A model generated the notes under the pieces. That model was not told where the DNA came from and did no database searches. It was given only the letters and a program-made list of their open reading frames with translations. This document shows positions 1 to 12,115 of a stretch of DNA of 64,000 bases, piece by piece (the first letter of the stretch is position 1; every line of letters begins with the position of its first letter). Position numbers and translations under genes: made by a program. The stretch comes from Oscarella lobularis (taxonomy: Eukaryota; Porifera; Homoscleromorpha; Homosclerophorida; Oscarellidae): the NCBI RefSeq assembly GCF_947507565.1, contig NC_089188.1, forward strand, positions 1,302,001 to 1,366,000, written 5' to 3'.

Positions 1-20
1 GCGCACTGTCTTCTTTCTAG

Positions 21-1529
21 CAACGTTTATTGGTCGACATACGAACAAAAATCTAGACAAAGCTACAGAATGCAGTGCAGAGCATGCAACGGTAAACCAG
101 TGATATGTTGTTACTTACATTGGAATGCTTTTTAAAAGCGACTCCGTTTAGTTGACTGCCAAGTGAATAGCTGGGGAAATTGGGGCGCATGCGATGGAAC
201 TTGCCACGACACTACTATTCAATGGAGATATCGTTCTGTGTGGCGAAACAAATATGGAAATGGGAACAGTTGCCCGAGCACCTCAGAGTCGCAACGTTGC
301 TACATAGACAGCAAAGCTTGCAAAATTGGGGGAGTGTGCTACGCTCATTTACAGAGGCAGTCGTCAACGGGAAATGGCAGCTGCCAGGTAACTCTTTCTA
401 AATGTCTCCGGCCGTATTGATGCTTATTCAAGGTGCTTGTAGGAGTGCAACAAACTCGTTTCGCGTGATGCGTGGACGCCCGTTTTGGGCGGATCATGTG
501 ATGACACACTACCATGCAACTGCACATCTGTATCTTTGTTTTGCGCCGTCCTGGTTGACGTTCAGTCGGTTGGCAGCAACGCAATGCTTGTGTAAGATTA
601 TTCCCGGTCTGTTGATTTGGGATTGATTTCTTATTAGAAAACCGGTCAATGAAGCTAATGCTACTTGCTTGAATCGAAATTTGTGGGAAAACGAAAGTAG
701 TCTTGTCAATTTCGGGGAAAACAGGTAAGTCCCCAATTGACTTGTTCTTATTTAATTTTTTTTGTTTAGCTGGAATGATACTTTCTGCGAGGTTTCTTCC
801 AAGTCGTTCGCAGTTCAACAAGGTTTCACTGAGATGTGAGTTTAAAATAAGATACCAATGTTTTAGGCAAAAAATATTATGTGCACATCTTGTAGGGATC
901 TTTCTGAACTTCCCTGTCTTCTTCACAGGTTTGTAGTTAAATCTTTATTTAGAGTAGTCTTGCCTATTGATTGCAGTTCGTCTCCTACGTCTCCACTCGA
1001 AGTCAACTTCGTGGAACATCTGTAAACATGTGAAGTACTATGAATTTGCTTGGCGTAAAACTTGCTTCTAGATATAAGAAGCCAAATGGACGGCTTGGGG
1101 TTCGGACAACTGACTTATCAACGGTGAACGAGACGATTGACAGCTTGCGATCAGCGCCCTGTGACTGTGAGCAAGAAGTTTTATTTCGGTGGCTGCAAGG
1201 ACACATCGAAGCAAATATGTCAAGGTGCACGTGGAAAGGAAACCAGCTTCTTCTATCACTTACAATCAACGGTCAGTTCCTTGCATTAGTTAGCTCAATT
1301 GACGTAGTATGTAGGAGACAAATGCGGTCTACTTCGTGCACCTACACACGGTCATGTATCGTGTTCTTCGCCTGCCAGCGGTCAACAGGAGACGTGCACA
1401 GTCCAGTGTGACCACGGGTTTGGCCTACGCAGTTCATCGATGCAGATATGCGATCCGGTAGTTGGGTGGTCTTTCAATGCTACTGGCAAGCCCACTGGCA
1501 ATCATCTGCGTTGCATTCCCATCATCTGA
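21..1529 (+). CDS. Secreted thrombospondin-1/sushi domain protein, 5' part outside the window
   Basis: The exons are joined by phase: 21-91, 152-387, 443-564, 638-724 and several more to the stop at 1527-1529. The second exon carries a thrombospondin type-1 repeat: the motif SWGNWGACDGTC is followed by a basic stretch, G..CP, and two more cysteines. The middle exons encode a Cys-containing segment I cannot assign. The last exon encodes a sushi/CCP module, with CGLLRAPTHGHVSC, then C..QCDHGFGL, then a Trp before the last Cys. Such modules occur in extracellular adhesion or complement-like proteins. No signal peptide or transmembrane segment lies in the part seen, so secretion is inferred from the domains. 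The start is missing. Confidence 0.7.
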
Positions 1530-1827
1530 TCTGATGATGACAGTCACTGGCACTAAGCAAGAATGTTAGCTAGTAATCATTTTTGTACAATCCTTTGGAG
1601 ACTTTTAGTTTAGGAAGACCGACATACTGTAGTTACAAAGTGGGCGCGTCATTTTCTTATCAGTTTCCTATCGCTGATGTATGGTCATTAGATTACATGC
1701 TGTACGGGGATTGAAGGCGCAGAGTTACGGACCTACAGCGCAGAAGGACCGAATGCGGTCGAAAGACAAAGAAATCACCGATGCAGAAGCGAAGACAAAG
1801 CTCCGTTGTTTAGGTAGGTGCAAACGA
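1530..1827. other. Intergenic, 298 bp
   Basis: This is the gap between the stop of the sushi gene and the chosen ATG of the EMSY-like gene. An in-frame ATG exists upstream at 1681, so part of this gap could be 5' coding sequence. The chosen downstream ATG at 1828 gives an N-terminus like that of EMSY. I see no RNA gene or repeat. Confidence 0.4.
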
Positions 1828-4800
1828 ATGGACTCGAGGCCCCTTTTGGGAAAAGCGAACGAAATATGCACTCTCTATCCAGAATTAGACGCTTACGCGT
1901 CGGTCGTCCACGCTCTCCGAGCTCAGGGAAGTTTCGACCAGTAAGCAAAAACGCCTAAAGATCGTAGAACGCCCGCGAAACTCTTCTCGCCTCGTTTTTT
2001 TCTCGCTAGCGCTAAACGCGACGCGCTCAAACTTCTATGCAAGCAACTGAGGTAAGCCCGCGCGACCCAGATTCGCGATCTCACCCCTCGCACGCAACAG
2101 CATAACCGAAGACCGTCACAAGGCGGAAATTCGACGGGCAGCAAACGACGAAAAACTCGCGATCCTCGCCGATCGGTAAGCCCTTCGCAAAACGGCACGA
2201 CAATCTCGACGATTTCTTCGTAGAATATTCGGCGAAGATTCGTCGGCGGGCTGGAGTGAGGAAGGCCGACGCGCTGTCGCGGCGAAACCGCGCGTATTGC
2301 CTCAAAAGACTCTCGAACGATTGCTCGGCGTCAGCATAGCGAATTTAGCCGCTAGCGCGGCCGTCGGCTCGCCGCCGAAACAAGCCGTCGACGGACAGAC
2401 GAAATTGGCCTCGCCTGGTTCGTCGGCGACGACGCAAGCGCCTCCGTCGACGAATCGGTTGGCTTTGGCAGCGATGAAATTTGTGCAGACGGCGAATTCG
2501 GCGAGAGGCGACGACGAGGCGTCGTCGTCTCGGCCGCCGAAACAACCGTCGGCACCTAAGGAACCTGTCGCTATGGCAACTTCAACGCGAGAATTGAGAT
2601 CTTCTGCTGCGTCGAATGTGACGAGTACTCGAGTTCGAAGCCAAAGGGAGTCCAAAGACGCGGCGGTTGCGTCGTCGTCGTCGAATAGAAGGAAGCCGGG
2701 CAAAAGGATTGTGACGTCGACTGCCACGGGTCCCCAAGCGAAAAAATTCGCTGCGACTCCGTCGTCGAGCGTCGCAACGACGACGATGTCGACGACGACG
2801 ACGACGGCAACGACGACGACGACGAACTTGCTTTCTCAATCGCGCGCATTACTGGCGTCAATCAATCGAACCGGCGCGACGACGGGGACGACAGCGAAGA
2901 CGACTATGCCGACGTCGAGTCAAAAGACTTCGCCGCCAAAGCAAATGGTTTTTCCTCCAAAGACTGCGTCGCCCAGTACGACTACGACGATGACGTTGAA
3001 ACCCGTTGGCGTGCGGCAGAGCGGATCGGCCGGTACGATGCCCATACTCATGTCGTCCGGCGGCTTGCAGCGGAGCATCTATATTGTCAGCACGTCTATG
3101 AGTCAATCTGGAACGGCTATCTTGGTTCCCAAGGCGACGAAAACGACTTCACCCGCCGTCGCGTTTACGACGTCGAAAAGTTCGGTTTCCACGACGACGA
3201 CTCGGTCATCTGCGCCTGTAACGAAGCAAACTGTTGTTAGTTTGAAGACTACGGCTGAGGAACCGACGCCAGTTCGACCGTCTCTCGGCGGTACCGATGC
3301 TGTTGTGTCGGCGTCCAGCGACGAGTCGCTGGCCGCTCAGCAGCTCATTAGTTTGCAGTCGCTTTCGAAGGATCCTTCGATTTTGGAAGCGTCGGCGACG
3401 CTCTTGTCGTTGCAGATGGCTCCCGTGCCGCCCAAAGTGACGGAAAAGGCGAAAGTCGAGGAGAAGAGGGAGGAAGAGAAAATGAACGAGGAAACGAAAG
3501 AAGGCGGCAGTGAGGTGGGAGAGGAGGAGGAGGAGAAGAACGAAGAGGACGCGGAGGACTCTAACAAGGCGACCGACGATGCGAAAGAAGAGCAAAGCGG
3601 CGAGAAGGAAAAAGAAACGAAAGACGATAAGTGCGAAAAGGACGAGGATACGGAAACGGAGGAGGAGGTGAACGTGACAGAAGTGGACGGCGGAGACGAG
3701 AAAAAGAACGCGTCGCCTCGCGCCGAATCCCCTCTTCTGCCACCTCCCTCTAAATCTCCACCCGCCACTACTGCTTTGATAGCTCCCAAGGCTATTTATC
3801 CAGAAACGCGGCGTTCCAAAACGCCGTCGACTCCGCCACCGCCTCTTCGCATCCAATCCAAATCGTTGACGCCGACGTCGAGCGCGACATTTCAACCCCT
3901 CTATCCCGCTCCGTCGCCGACCACGAAATCTTCTTCCTCTTCGACGTCGGTGGAGTTTCCGCAAACGCCGCCGCCGCTGTTAAAACGCACGCGCACGCCT
4001 CCAATTTCTCAAGCGCAGTCACCTCCCATCATATCGCCGTCGGCGGCACATAGATCGTCGTCCGGGCAGGGATTTCGCGTTCGAATTCAGGGCAACACGG
4101 TGAGTCGAGCGCTGGAGGCGACGGCGAGCAGCTGTCCGCCGAGTCTCGCCAATTCGCGCGTCGCTTCGCCGTCGACGGCGGCGGCGGCGGCGGCGCGAGG
4201 TCGATCTCTAACACCTGTCAACGAATTGGCTTCGGGAAAGTTTTCCGCCGTCGATTCTTTCTTGGAAAGTTTTCGATTAGAAGAATCGTCGAGCGCTGCT
4301 GGAGCGCCGAAGGGAAATAGCACACGCGGCGAAGGTGACGGCGGCAGTGGCGGCAGTGGCGGTGGTGAAACCGATCCCTTGTCGTCGATTATAGCCGAAT
4401 TGGCGGACAGTTTTCCGGACACAGACACTTTTCTCGGCCAGAACATGCCAGCTTCGTCTCAATTGGATTTTGACGCGGATTTGTTGTCGGACGTTTTAGC
4501 GTCGATTGAGTCGGAAACAGGCCAATCGTCGAGCACGATCGCGCCGAACCAGCAACAGCAGTCCGCGACTATTCAACCCGAGCCTTTGAAGAAAAGAAAA
4601 TCGCCGCTGCCGCCGCCGTTGTCGCAGCCGCAAGTCTCCGCCACTCAATCTCACTCTCACCAAGCAAGGTCTGGTAAAAAGGGAAAGGGTTCCGCGGCGG
4701 CCGGGTCGTATCAGACGCGCGGTTTGTCGTCGCGACGCGTTTCCGTCGCTTCTGGCGACAGCGGACAGTTGTCGGATTCGGAGTCGGGCGACGGTCTGCG

Positions 4801-5567
4801 GCATAGTAAGCGGAAGAGAAAACTGACGGCGATTATGACGGACGATCCGTACCCGCCGCCGAAAAGCGAAACGCTTAACGTGCCGTTTTGGGTGAAGACG
4901 GCGTTGAGGTGCTTTCTTTGGGAGCGAAAAAGAATTTTTTATTTGATATCTTGGCTCTTTTTTCAGCTTGATGCATAGGGTGTGCCGATTGAAGGGGTCG
5001 AATCGATCCAAGGGCGAAAACACGGCGGCGTCGTGGTTTATCGATCCAGGTACTAGTATCTCTGCAATTTTTTCTCGTTGCGAGGGCAATCATTTCGCGT
5101 AGTTGATGTCGAAGCGTTGCCTGACTACTTGGACAAGGTGCGGCACCCAATGGATTTCACTACGATCAAGAGAAAGCTTGAGGTACAGAGATTATTTGTA
5201 TTGGTGTGTGCATAAATCGTTTCTTCTCTTTAGTCTGGAGCGTACAGAGACTACACTGCCTGGAATTCCGACATGCAGCTCGTAAAGCGAAACTGCTATG
5301 CCTACAATCCGCCCGGACATTTGATTCGAATCGTAAGGAAATTCCTAGTAGTTTTTCTTCTCCTTTCACTTCCACTGCATTAGGACTGCGATGAGGTGTT
5401 CTCGTTTTATGACCCTGCTTATGCGAAGATGGCAGAAAAATGGCAAAAGGTACGTCGTAGATACGCGCACCTTCATTGCGTAAAAAATTCCTTTTTATTA
5501 GACGCCAAGAGATGTTCTTAATAAATTGACTCTTATACAAAGGCCCATTGGCGATGTGGACTACTGA
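1828..5567 (+). CDS. EMSY: EMSY-like ENT-domain protein with a C-terminal bromodomain
   Basis: Nine exons: 1828-1940, 2010-2051, 2101-2175, 2224-4908, 4967-5049, 5103-5182, 5234-5332, 5384-5449 and 5502-5567. They join in phase to 1,102 codons plus stop. Residues 1 to about 105 form an ENT domain like that of EMSY, a chromatin-associated BRCA2-binding repressor: YASVVHALRAQG, then EDRHKAEIRRAANDEKL, then GW..EGRRAVAAKPRVLPQ. A long Ser/Thr/Pro/Ala-rich, probably disordered middle follows, with an acidic Glu/Lys block at about residues 465-540. The last ~130 residues are a bromodomain: DKVRHPMDFTTIKRKLESGA and the acetyl-lysine-binding Asn in NCYAYNPPGH. Vertebrate EMSY, as I know it, has no bromodomain. 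All introns are 48-69 bp, so a missed gene boundary is unlikely. A nuclear chromatin-reader role is inferred. Confidence 0.85.
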
Positions 5568-6124
5568 GAGTCAAACACGTTACGTAAGGTAAAAAAGCAA
5601 AGCGAGTTTGTGCTGTTGTTTATGGGAAACCAGTTCGTCGCGTGTGTACATATTACCTAAGTTATATGAGCAAAGATTGAACATTTAACCTAGGTCGTTG
5701 TTTCTGCCTGGGGTTCTTCTTGTATAGCGCCGATTTGCGGCAGAGGGCGTCGGAGATCAAACGACGGTTGTAGTCTGTCGCCGCTCCCCACGGATATCTG
5801 TTCACAACGATATATATGTACACGTGCACGACTAAAACTAAACGTTTCAGCGTACGTCAGACGTCGATTCTTGACTCTTTCGGCGCTAGAAAAAAAGGAG
5901 TAGTTTAGATAGAAAATATGGCTTAGTTTTGGCGTGACTGCGTTACCGTGGCCGCGGGCACGGTGGCCGCGTGTACTGGCAGCCTGTCAAGTCTTGCAAG
6001 ATGTCCTCGCGGTCGGTGGTGGGAACTCAGGGCCATGTACTGCTCGTTTGAACGCCAATCGCTGGCCTAGACCGATACGATAATAAGTGTGAGTGATGGG
6101 GAGTGCGATTTCTTCGATACTAGT
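5568..6124. other. Intergenic, convergent 3' ends
   Basis: This 557-bp gap lies between the convergent 3' ends of the EMSY-like gene (+) and the CFAP97D-like gene (-). Open frames are short and lack splice or domain support. I see no RNA gene or repeat. Confidence 0.4.
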
Positions 6125-6741
6125 TTAGCATTGCTGTAGCATCCCTTTGTCTGCCCCAATTTCTTTATCATTTCCTAGCAAGTGTACAGTTGGTTGGAAC
6201 TTTAGTGCGGTTTTTTGCGTTACTGCGTTCTCTCTTTCCACTCTCGTCGCTTCTCGCCGACGCTTTTCGTAGTTCAGACTATTTTGACGCAAGACGTGCG
6301 ACGCTCGTTTTTCTGCGGAAATATTTTGTACCTTGGCAGTTTGTTGACGTAGTGCTCGTTGAAATGGTCGACTCGACCTTTGTTGTACATAATGTGAGTC
6401 ATGTGCTCGACGAGCCGCCTGTTTCCCTTCTCGATTTCCGCATATCGACGCTCTTCGTCCTGGAAAGGGGGGCGTTCACTTGAGCAGTCTTCATGCAGTA
6501 CAGTAGAGACATGTTTACCAGACGTTTCTTGGCTTTTGTTCGGATGTGGCTGTAGTCGTGAGTCAGCTTATTGCTTACAGTTCGTGCCTTTTTCACCTGC
6601 CCAGCCTCTCAATGACGTAGAGTGACGATCAATAAATTCCAAACTAACTCGGTCTCTGTGACTCATATAGGTTGATGCATCCCATTTCTCTTGCAAGAGT
6701 TTGTTGCTACTTGGCTGAAGCGACTGAGAAGCTCGAAACAT
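6125..6741 (-). CDS. CFAP97D-like ciliary protein
   Basis: Four short minus-strand exons (6741-6649, 6566-6519, 6459-6332, 6278-6125) join in phase to a 140-residue protein. The core is charged and helical: HIRTKAKKRLDEERRYAEIE, then GNRRLVEHMTHIMYNKGRVD, then SLNYEKRRREATRVERENAV. This order (Lys-rich helix, ExxRxxxIExxNRxL, IM...GRVD, SLNxEKRxRE) is the pattern of the CFAP97/hemingway-domain family of small sperm-flagellum and cilium proteins. The length fits the CFAP97D subfamily. The start is the first ATG of the first exon. The first intron uses an AAG acceptor and is the least certain join. A role in motile cilia is inferred from the family. Confidence 0.65.
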
Positions 6742-7135
6742 AGCTGCAGAAAGTAAGTGGGACGTTTCTGTCGAGTGTAGCTAAGCAACGGTAATTATAT
6801 GCCAGACGAGCCCCGGACCGTACGTGACCGTGAATAATTTCCCTCGTGCAAGCTAAAAGCCGGTAAGAGAAGTAGAAGAGCAGCGTTAGCTGGTAGAAAG
6901 GTTCCCTCCCCATTTACTCTACAAAGAATCCTTTACAAGCGTGATAACGGCACTATTATGAGGTCCTTGCAGCAACAGTTCCCCTTTATATGCGACGATC
7001 TAGCAAAAAGAGAAAGCTTTGCTGATCGCTCGACGTCTCCCTGGCAACTGGTGCTCACCTGCTGCCTCTTGGCCAACTTCAACGTCCCAGAAAGACTCTC
7101 CACGGCAGTGGCTTCGCAGAAAAGCTTTTCGTACG
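6742..7135. other. Gap between two minus-strand genes
   Basis: These 394 bp lie between the stop of the PH gene and the start of the CFAP97D-like gene, and should hold the latter's promoter. A minus-strand frame stays open here, but it starts just after the PH-gene stop and matches nothing I recognise. Confidence 0.35.
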
Positions 7136-8288
7136 TCACTTCGTATCGATTCTCGGCATTTTTCGTTCCCAACCGACGAATCTCGCCGACGAGCTAACCA
7201 AAACGTGACGACGATTTATTCGACCAAATTCGAAATTTTCGCGAACCTTATCAATATCTTTTGACGTCGACGGACTCTCCTTTTCTCCCTCCTGTATCCG
7301 AGTCAGCGTTTGCGACTTCGTCTGCCGAAATGGCGACTGTTTGACGAGCGCCAACTGAAGAGCTTCCTCCTTCAGCTCCAACTCCGTTCTCTTCAAACTG
7401 CCCCCTTCCTCTATTTCGCGCGACAGCGCTCGCTGCCGTCGAATCCAACTGTCGGCCGGCTTCAACTTCGCCCTCTTGACCGGCGACGACGATTTCGAAT
7501 CGTCTTCGTCTTTCGCACGCGACGGCGGCGGCGTCGTCGTCGTCGAACGCAACGGCTCGCTCTCGTCTTCCGATTCAACCTTCTCCAAATCGAACGTCGG
7601 AGGCTCGGCCCTTTGAAGACCATCGTCAATCGGCTCATCGTTCTCGACCGTTTCGCCATCAATCGGCTCTTCAGTCTCGACCGTTTCGTCTTCCTCCACA
7701 ATCACTTCATCGAGAGGCAGCAATTCGTCTTGAGCGAACGCGTCGCGACGTTCGTTCTCGTCGTTTTCGTCGACCGTTGCGGCGGCAGCGGCGGCCGCTT
7801 CTGTCTTCTGACGCATTTCTTCCTCGCTTACCTGAGCGAAATGAACGACGCCGTCCGCGTCGCGATACTTTATAAAACCGGCGGCGCCCGAACTCTCCGT
7901 CGACACGCGCGTCATTTTATTATTCCCCGCTTTGGGCTGCTCTTTCGACTTGCGTCGACCGAATCGCAAAAACGAACGCGACGACTGTTTTATCTCCGTC
8001 GCCGTCGCTCCCGCCGCCGTCGCCGCCGCCGCCGTCTTCTTTCTCGGTTTCGTATCGATTTTAAACGCCTGCGCTCCGGACGGCGCCGCGACGAGCTCGC
8101 CGTCGCTGAACGTCGTCGTATCCGACGTCGACGACGTGACGGAGGATCGTTTCGGTTCGAACGACGTCGCCGACGAAGCTCGTGTTCGTCGCACGCCGCC
8201 GGACTCCTCTCCTCGTCGTCGCTTAGCAACGTTAAGCGAAACGGCTCGAGCCGCTGGCCGAAGATTCTTCTGTCCGACGTCTTCATCA

Positions 8289-8332
<44 letters not shown>

Positions 8333-8920
8333 TTTCGTTTTACCGTTCGTCGTCGTCGCCGAGTCTTCGACCTTTGCTTCTGACTCTTTTAGAAGTAGTT
8401 GGGGAGACGGCGTCGGTTCGGTCGTTTTCATTCCGGATTCGCGACCGACGTCGTTGACCGAAGCGTTGCTCGGCGGACGATTTTGTTTAAGAAGGCGGTG
8501 GCCGACAGGTGTCGACGATCCGGCTCCGGAGAAATTCCAATTGGCACTGATCATATTTTTCGCCAGACGACCGATGTTGTCCATCCACTGGAACGTCGAA
8601 TCGACGTTGTCCGTGTACAGGTAAAAGACGCGCGATCCCGTCACGAGTCCGAAGCAGTTCTCGCTGTCGACGCGTTTCGGAAAGATGCAGTCACACGCTT
8701 CGGCGCCGCGACGAATGTCGTAGCATTGGGTCGTTACGTTGACGACGAAACTCGGCTCCTCTTCGAGCGCGTCGCTCTGCGAGCTGTGATACGTGAGCGT
8801 GCCGTCCGAGTAGAGCGTCCAGTATCGTTTCAACCAGCGGGCGTATCCTCGTCGCGTTCTCTTCGTGATGTAGCCCCGTTGAATTACGACGGCGCGTATG
8901 TCGCCGTTCTTCGACTCCAT
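7136..8920 (-). CDS. N-terminal PH-domain protein (evectin-like) with long acidic tail
   Basis: A single open exon of 594 residues starts at the ATG 8918-8920. The upstream in-frame GTG is not a likely eukaryotic start. Residues ~10-125 form a pleckstrin-homology domain: GYITKRTRRGYARWLKRYW, then LYSDGTLTYHSS, a central YDIRRGAEACDC strand, and the C-terminal helix Trp in FQWMDNI. The order resembles the PH domain of evectins (PLEKHB), which bind phosphoinositides or phosphatidylserine on endomembranes. The other ~460 residues are low complexity: a run of Asp near residue 205, Arg/Ser-rich patches, Ala tracts and a Glu/Asp-rich region. No membrane segment is seen, whereas evectins are short with a hydrophobic end. 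I therefore call the domain, not the family. Confidence 0.7.
8291..8332 (+). repeat. (GTC)14 trinucleotide run encoding poly-Asp
   Basis: A pure GTC repeat on the plus strand reads as consecutive Asp codons in the minus-strand PH-domain gene. A replication-slippage site, so its length is probably polymorphic. Confidence 0.9.
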
Positions 8921-9236
8921 CGTCGTCGGAGTCCGGAGAGCCGGCGGTGCGGGCACGCGTTCGGTCTCGATAGAAAAGCGACGTCAATTACTGTGCCGCT
9001 GGGCGTAAACAGGTCCGTGTGAGCCGCAGCACGCCTCCTCCCGATGGTACTCCCCAGCCGTATATACTCCCCCTCGCCGCCCCCTTGACGACCGTACACT
9101 GCTAATCCGATTTTTTTGTAAATGCAAATATTAATTAATTAAACGTACAGTCGTCGAACACACATGAGTAGTCGCGTACAAAGATAGGATCGGTTCATAT
9201 CTATCTATATATACATATTTGTTTCTCTGTTTCTCT

Positions 9237-12115
9237 CTAGCCGTTTTTCGCTGCTACGTCCAGTCCGTTTTCGAGCACTTGGAGCGCGGCGCTGAATTGG
9301 GCCAAAGCATAGCCGTAGCATCCCGTCGACAAGAAGTCGGGTATCAGGTCGGACAGCATGTGACATTGCCTCTTGATGGCAACGAGAAGGCTCGAATTTA
9401 GACGCGTCAGTACGACGACGAGAGTCGGAAGCATGTCATCAGCTCCAATAGCTTCTGCACCACCTTTGCCATCTAGAAGCAGAGAAAAAACCATAGAGGA
9501 GATCCATGATACAGACAAACCTACCTTTCGCTCTCGCTTTCAGCGTGCTCATTGACGACATGACTTTTCTCAGCGCCGCCGTCAGACTTTGGAGTTTCGC
9601 CAGCGGCGTATTCTGACAGAGCACCTCTTCGAGACACTCGCGCACCATGCCAAAATAATTGTCGAACGTGAGCGGCAATTCCTCGTCGGACCCGGTGGGC
9701 CACGTATCGACCGCCGCCGCCGCCGTCGCCGTCTCATTGGTGCTGTCGCGGCGACACAACGACGGCGGCGATCTGGTCGGCGTTTGACGCGCGTGGTCTC
9801 TGTCGAAAACGCAATGCCAACGTTCCGGTCGCAAACCAAGATTCATGTCCTGCACATCTTTGTTCGACAAATAGCTGACGTGTCTCTCCAATGCGCGATT
9901 GTGAACGTAGTATGCCTGCAGAAGAGATGATACACGTAAGTACAGTGTTAATTAATTAAGATAGTATTTCTATACCTGATAGACCGCTTCGACGTATGGT
10001 CCTATGTCTTCGTAGAGACGTCTGTCGTAGCGAATTTTTATTTTTCGCTGCCAGTACTGATTCATGTACTGCTGGCTTCCGAGCGTTTTCGCTAGGTCCC
10101 ACGACATCTACAAAGAGCACGCTGGACGAAAAGAAACAAAGTAAAAATATCCGCTTTCATACGTTCTCTGAATGTTTCATTATGTCAGCTATGCAGGGTT
10201 TAATCATGTCCGTTAGACAGTCTAGCCCAAAACTGCAATCGTCGTACGCCTCCTCGTAGCCGTCGTCGTCTTCGGCGGCTCCAGCGCTTCCGCCGCCGAC
10301 GGTGATTGTAACAGCATTGCATTGATGACAGAAGACGCCTTGATTGTCTTTCAGCATCTTGACGATCGTCTGGAGCCGCTCGCTCATTCTCATGCAGAAC
10401 GTCTGGTGCTGTTGTAGGAGAGGATTCGCCAGATCCGTCAAAACGATGTCGACTTTGTTCTTAACCACTTGCCATTTGCAATATTTCTTCGCCCTTTCAC
10501 CGCCATCGACTGGAGAAGGAGACGCGGAGTCAGATAAACGCGTTTACGAGGATCAAAAATATTGCGTGCACAAATGAGGAAGGGAGAAATCTTACACTGT
10601 TCTGTGTCGCCACCGTGTTTCTTTGTACTCGCTCCCTGGCAGGCTACGCCGTCTTTGAGTTGTTCCATCGTTTCGCGCAGCGACTCGCGAAATTCAGCAG
10701 CTAAAATCTAAGTAAGAAGGATCAATACAACAGTACATTATTAATCTGTTCGCTTTTAGTTTCGTCATTGCACACACCTTTGCGTTGAAAATGCTCTCCT
10801 GCTGTTTGTACGTTGCCTGGACTCTCTGACGCGCTTCCAAATATTTGGTGTAGACTTCGCCCAAGTCGCTTGTACTCCGCCCGCGTCGCTGCCACTCGTT
10901 CCCGCCGGGACTCATCGACTTTGAGAGACTTCGTGCCTCCCTTTTCGTCATTGCGTCGTGTATCAGCTCTCGACAGGTGAGAATCTGAATCACGTCGCTG
11001 TGAGCTGCCTGTCGCTCCTCTCGAAGCCTAGAAGTCGCATTCAACTATTGGGCAAATAGTCTTTTTTTTTCTAGGACCGTTGCATTTTTGCGTCGCCTTT
11101 GCTTGGATTTTCTGACCGTTTCTTTTCGACGGCCAGTCCTTTGTCTCGAAACTAGAAGAAACTAGGGTAAGTATTACTCGTCGTGTTTTATCTGTAAGTC
11201 TCACCAGTTCCTGCGCTCGTTTTTCCTCCCTCTTCAAATCGTCTCGTATCGTCTCGAGCAGATTCCTACCAATGTTCGCCTTTTGCTTCAAATCGTCTTC
11301 CAGACGCGGCAAGAGTTGACGAATTTGCTTCGATAGTTCGCCCTTGGCCTCGCCGTAGCAATCAGACACGGTCTCAACGCGATGATCGATCCACTCAACG
11401 TCCTTTTGCATCGTCGCGTAGGCGGCTTGAACGTACGGCAAGCTGGGCACTTCAAACGTAACCATGGCTAGCAGGTAGGAATTGAGAAGTTGCAATAGGA
11501 CCTCGAAGTCCTGCAGAGCAAAACAGGTGTAAATTTCATACCACCCGGCCAGGAAACAGGGGCTAGACTACATACTCTCTCTATTATTTTAGTACAGTGT
11601 ACCCCGTGTTCAAAGAGTCCCCTCTCTATCGCAAAACGTCGAAAAGAAACCACATCCTTACGTCTTCTCCCAGGGAACCGGAGTCGAGCGGCGACGTCTC
11701 CTTCGCTAATTGGCGCGCCGTGTCGAACATCTCTTCGGCCTCGTCGTCGAAATCGTAGCACTCGACGCGACCCATGTCGAATAGGCCCATGCGTCGCGTT
11801 AGCGTTTGATCGCTCGCCCCTTCGACGTTGCCGTCTTCACGCTTCCATAAATAGGTCCAAGACACTTCCTTCTTTCGACAATCGATCGAGATACTGTCTA
11901 GGATGAGAACCTGAGGGACGCGGGAGAGAGAGAGAAAGAGAGAGAGAGCCGTTTCTTTGCCTAGATAGTCTCTTTCCTTGACTCACCTTGAACCAGAAGC
12001 TTGACTCGATGTCTTTGCTGCTCAGCAAGTGTGACGATACGCGAGGATAGCAGCCTTTTTCGAGATCGACTTCTATACAGCGACGGCGTTCGCCTTCGCT
12101 GACAAAGATCAGCAT
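9237..12115 (-). CDS. VPS9-domain Rab5-family guanine nucleotide exchange factor
   Basis: Ten exons: 12115-11987, 11910-11662, 11510-11205, 11151-11078, 11027-10778, 10707-10596, 10509-10163, 10107-9976, 9915-9525 and 9472-9237. They total 2,226 nt, or 741 residues. The C-terminus holds a VPS9 catalytic core: LPLTFDNYFGMVRECLEEVL, then GADDMLPTLVVVLTRLNSSL (the conserved DD..P motif) and a final helix with GYALAQFSAAL. VPS9 domains activate Rab5/Rab21-type GTPases on early endosomes. The N-terminal ~230 residues are globular-looking and I do not recognise them. Residues ~230-400 are charged and helical, probably coiled coil. No Ras-association, SH2, ankyrin or RCC1 unit is seen, so it is not clearly RIN, ANKRD27, RABGEF1 or ALS2. 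Confidence 0.8.

Noticed and set aside
1141-1270. Alternative frame across the exon before the sushi domain (ACDQRPVTVSKK...)
   Set aside because: It looks Cys-rich but its phase does not join the sushi exon; the frame with SAPCDCEQEV and LLLSLTING does.
3206-3964. 252-residue minus-strand Arg/Leu-rich frame within the EMSY-like gene
   Set aside because: A shadow of the Ser/Thr/Glu-rich plus-strand exon; composition is that of an antisense frame and no splice or domain support exists.
7310-8383. 357-residue plus-strand frame rich in Arg and Val opposite the PH gene
   Set aside because: It mirrors the GTC-rich coding strand (Asp runs become Val runs), has no domain and overlaps a gene with a clear PH domain. 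Same for the 230-residue frame at 7932.
8921-8956. Upstream extension of the PH protein by 12 residues
   Set aside because: It begins at GTG; the first ATG in frame is at 8918-8920.
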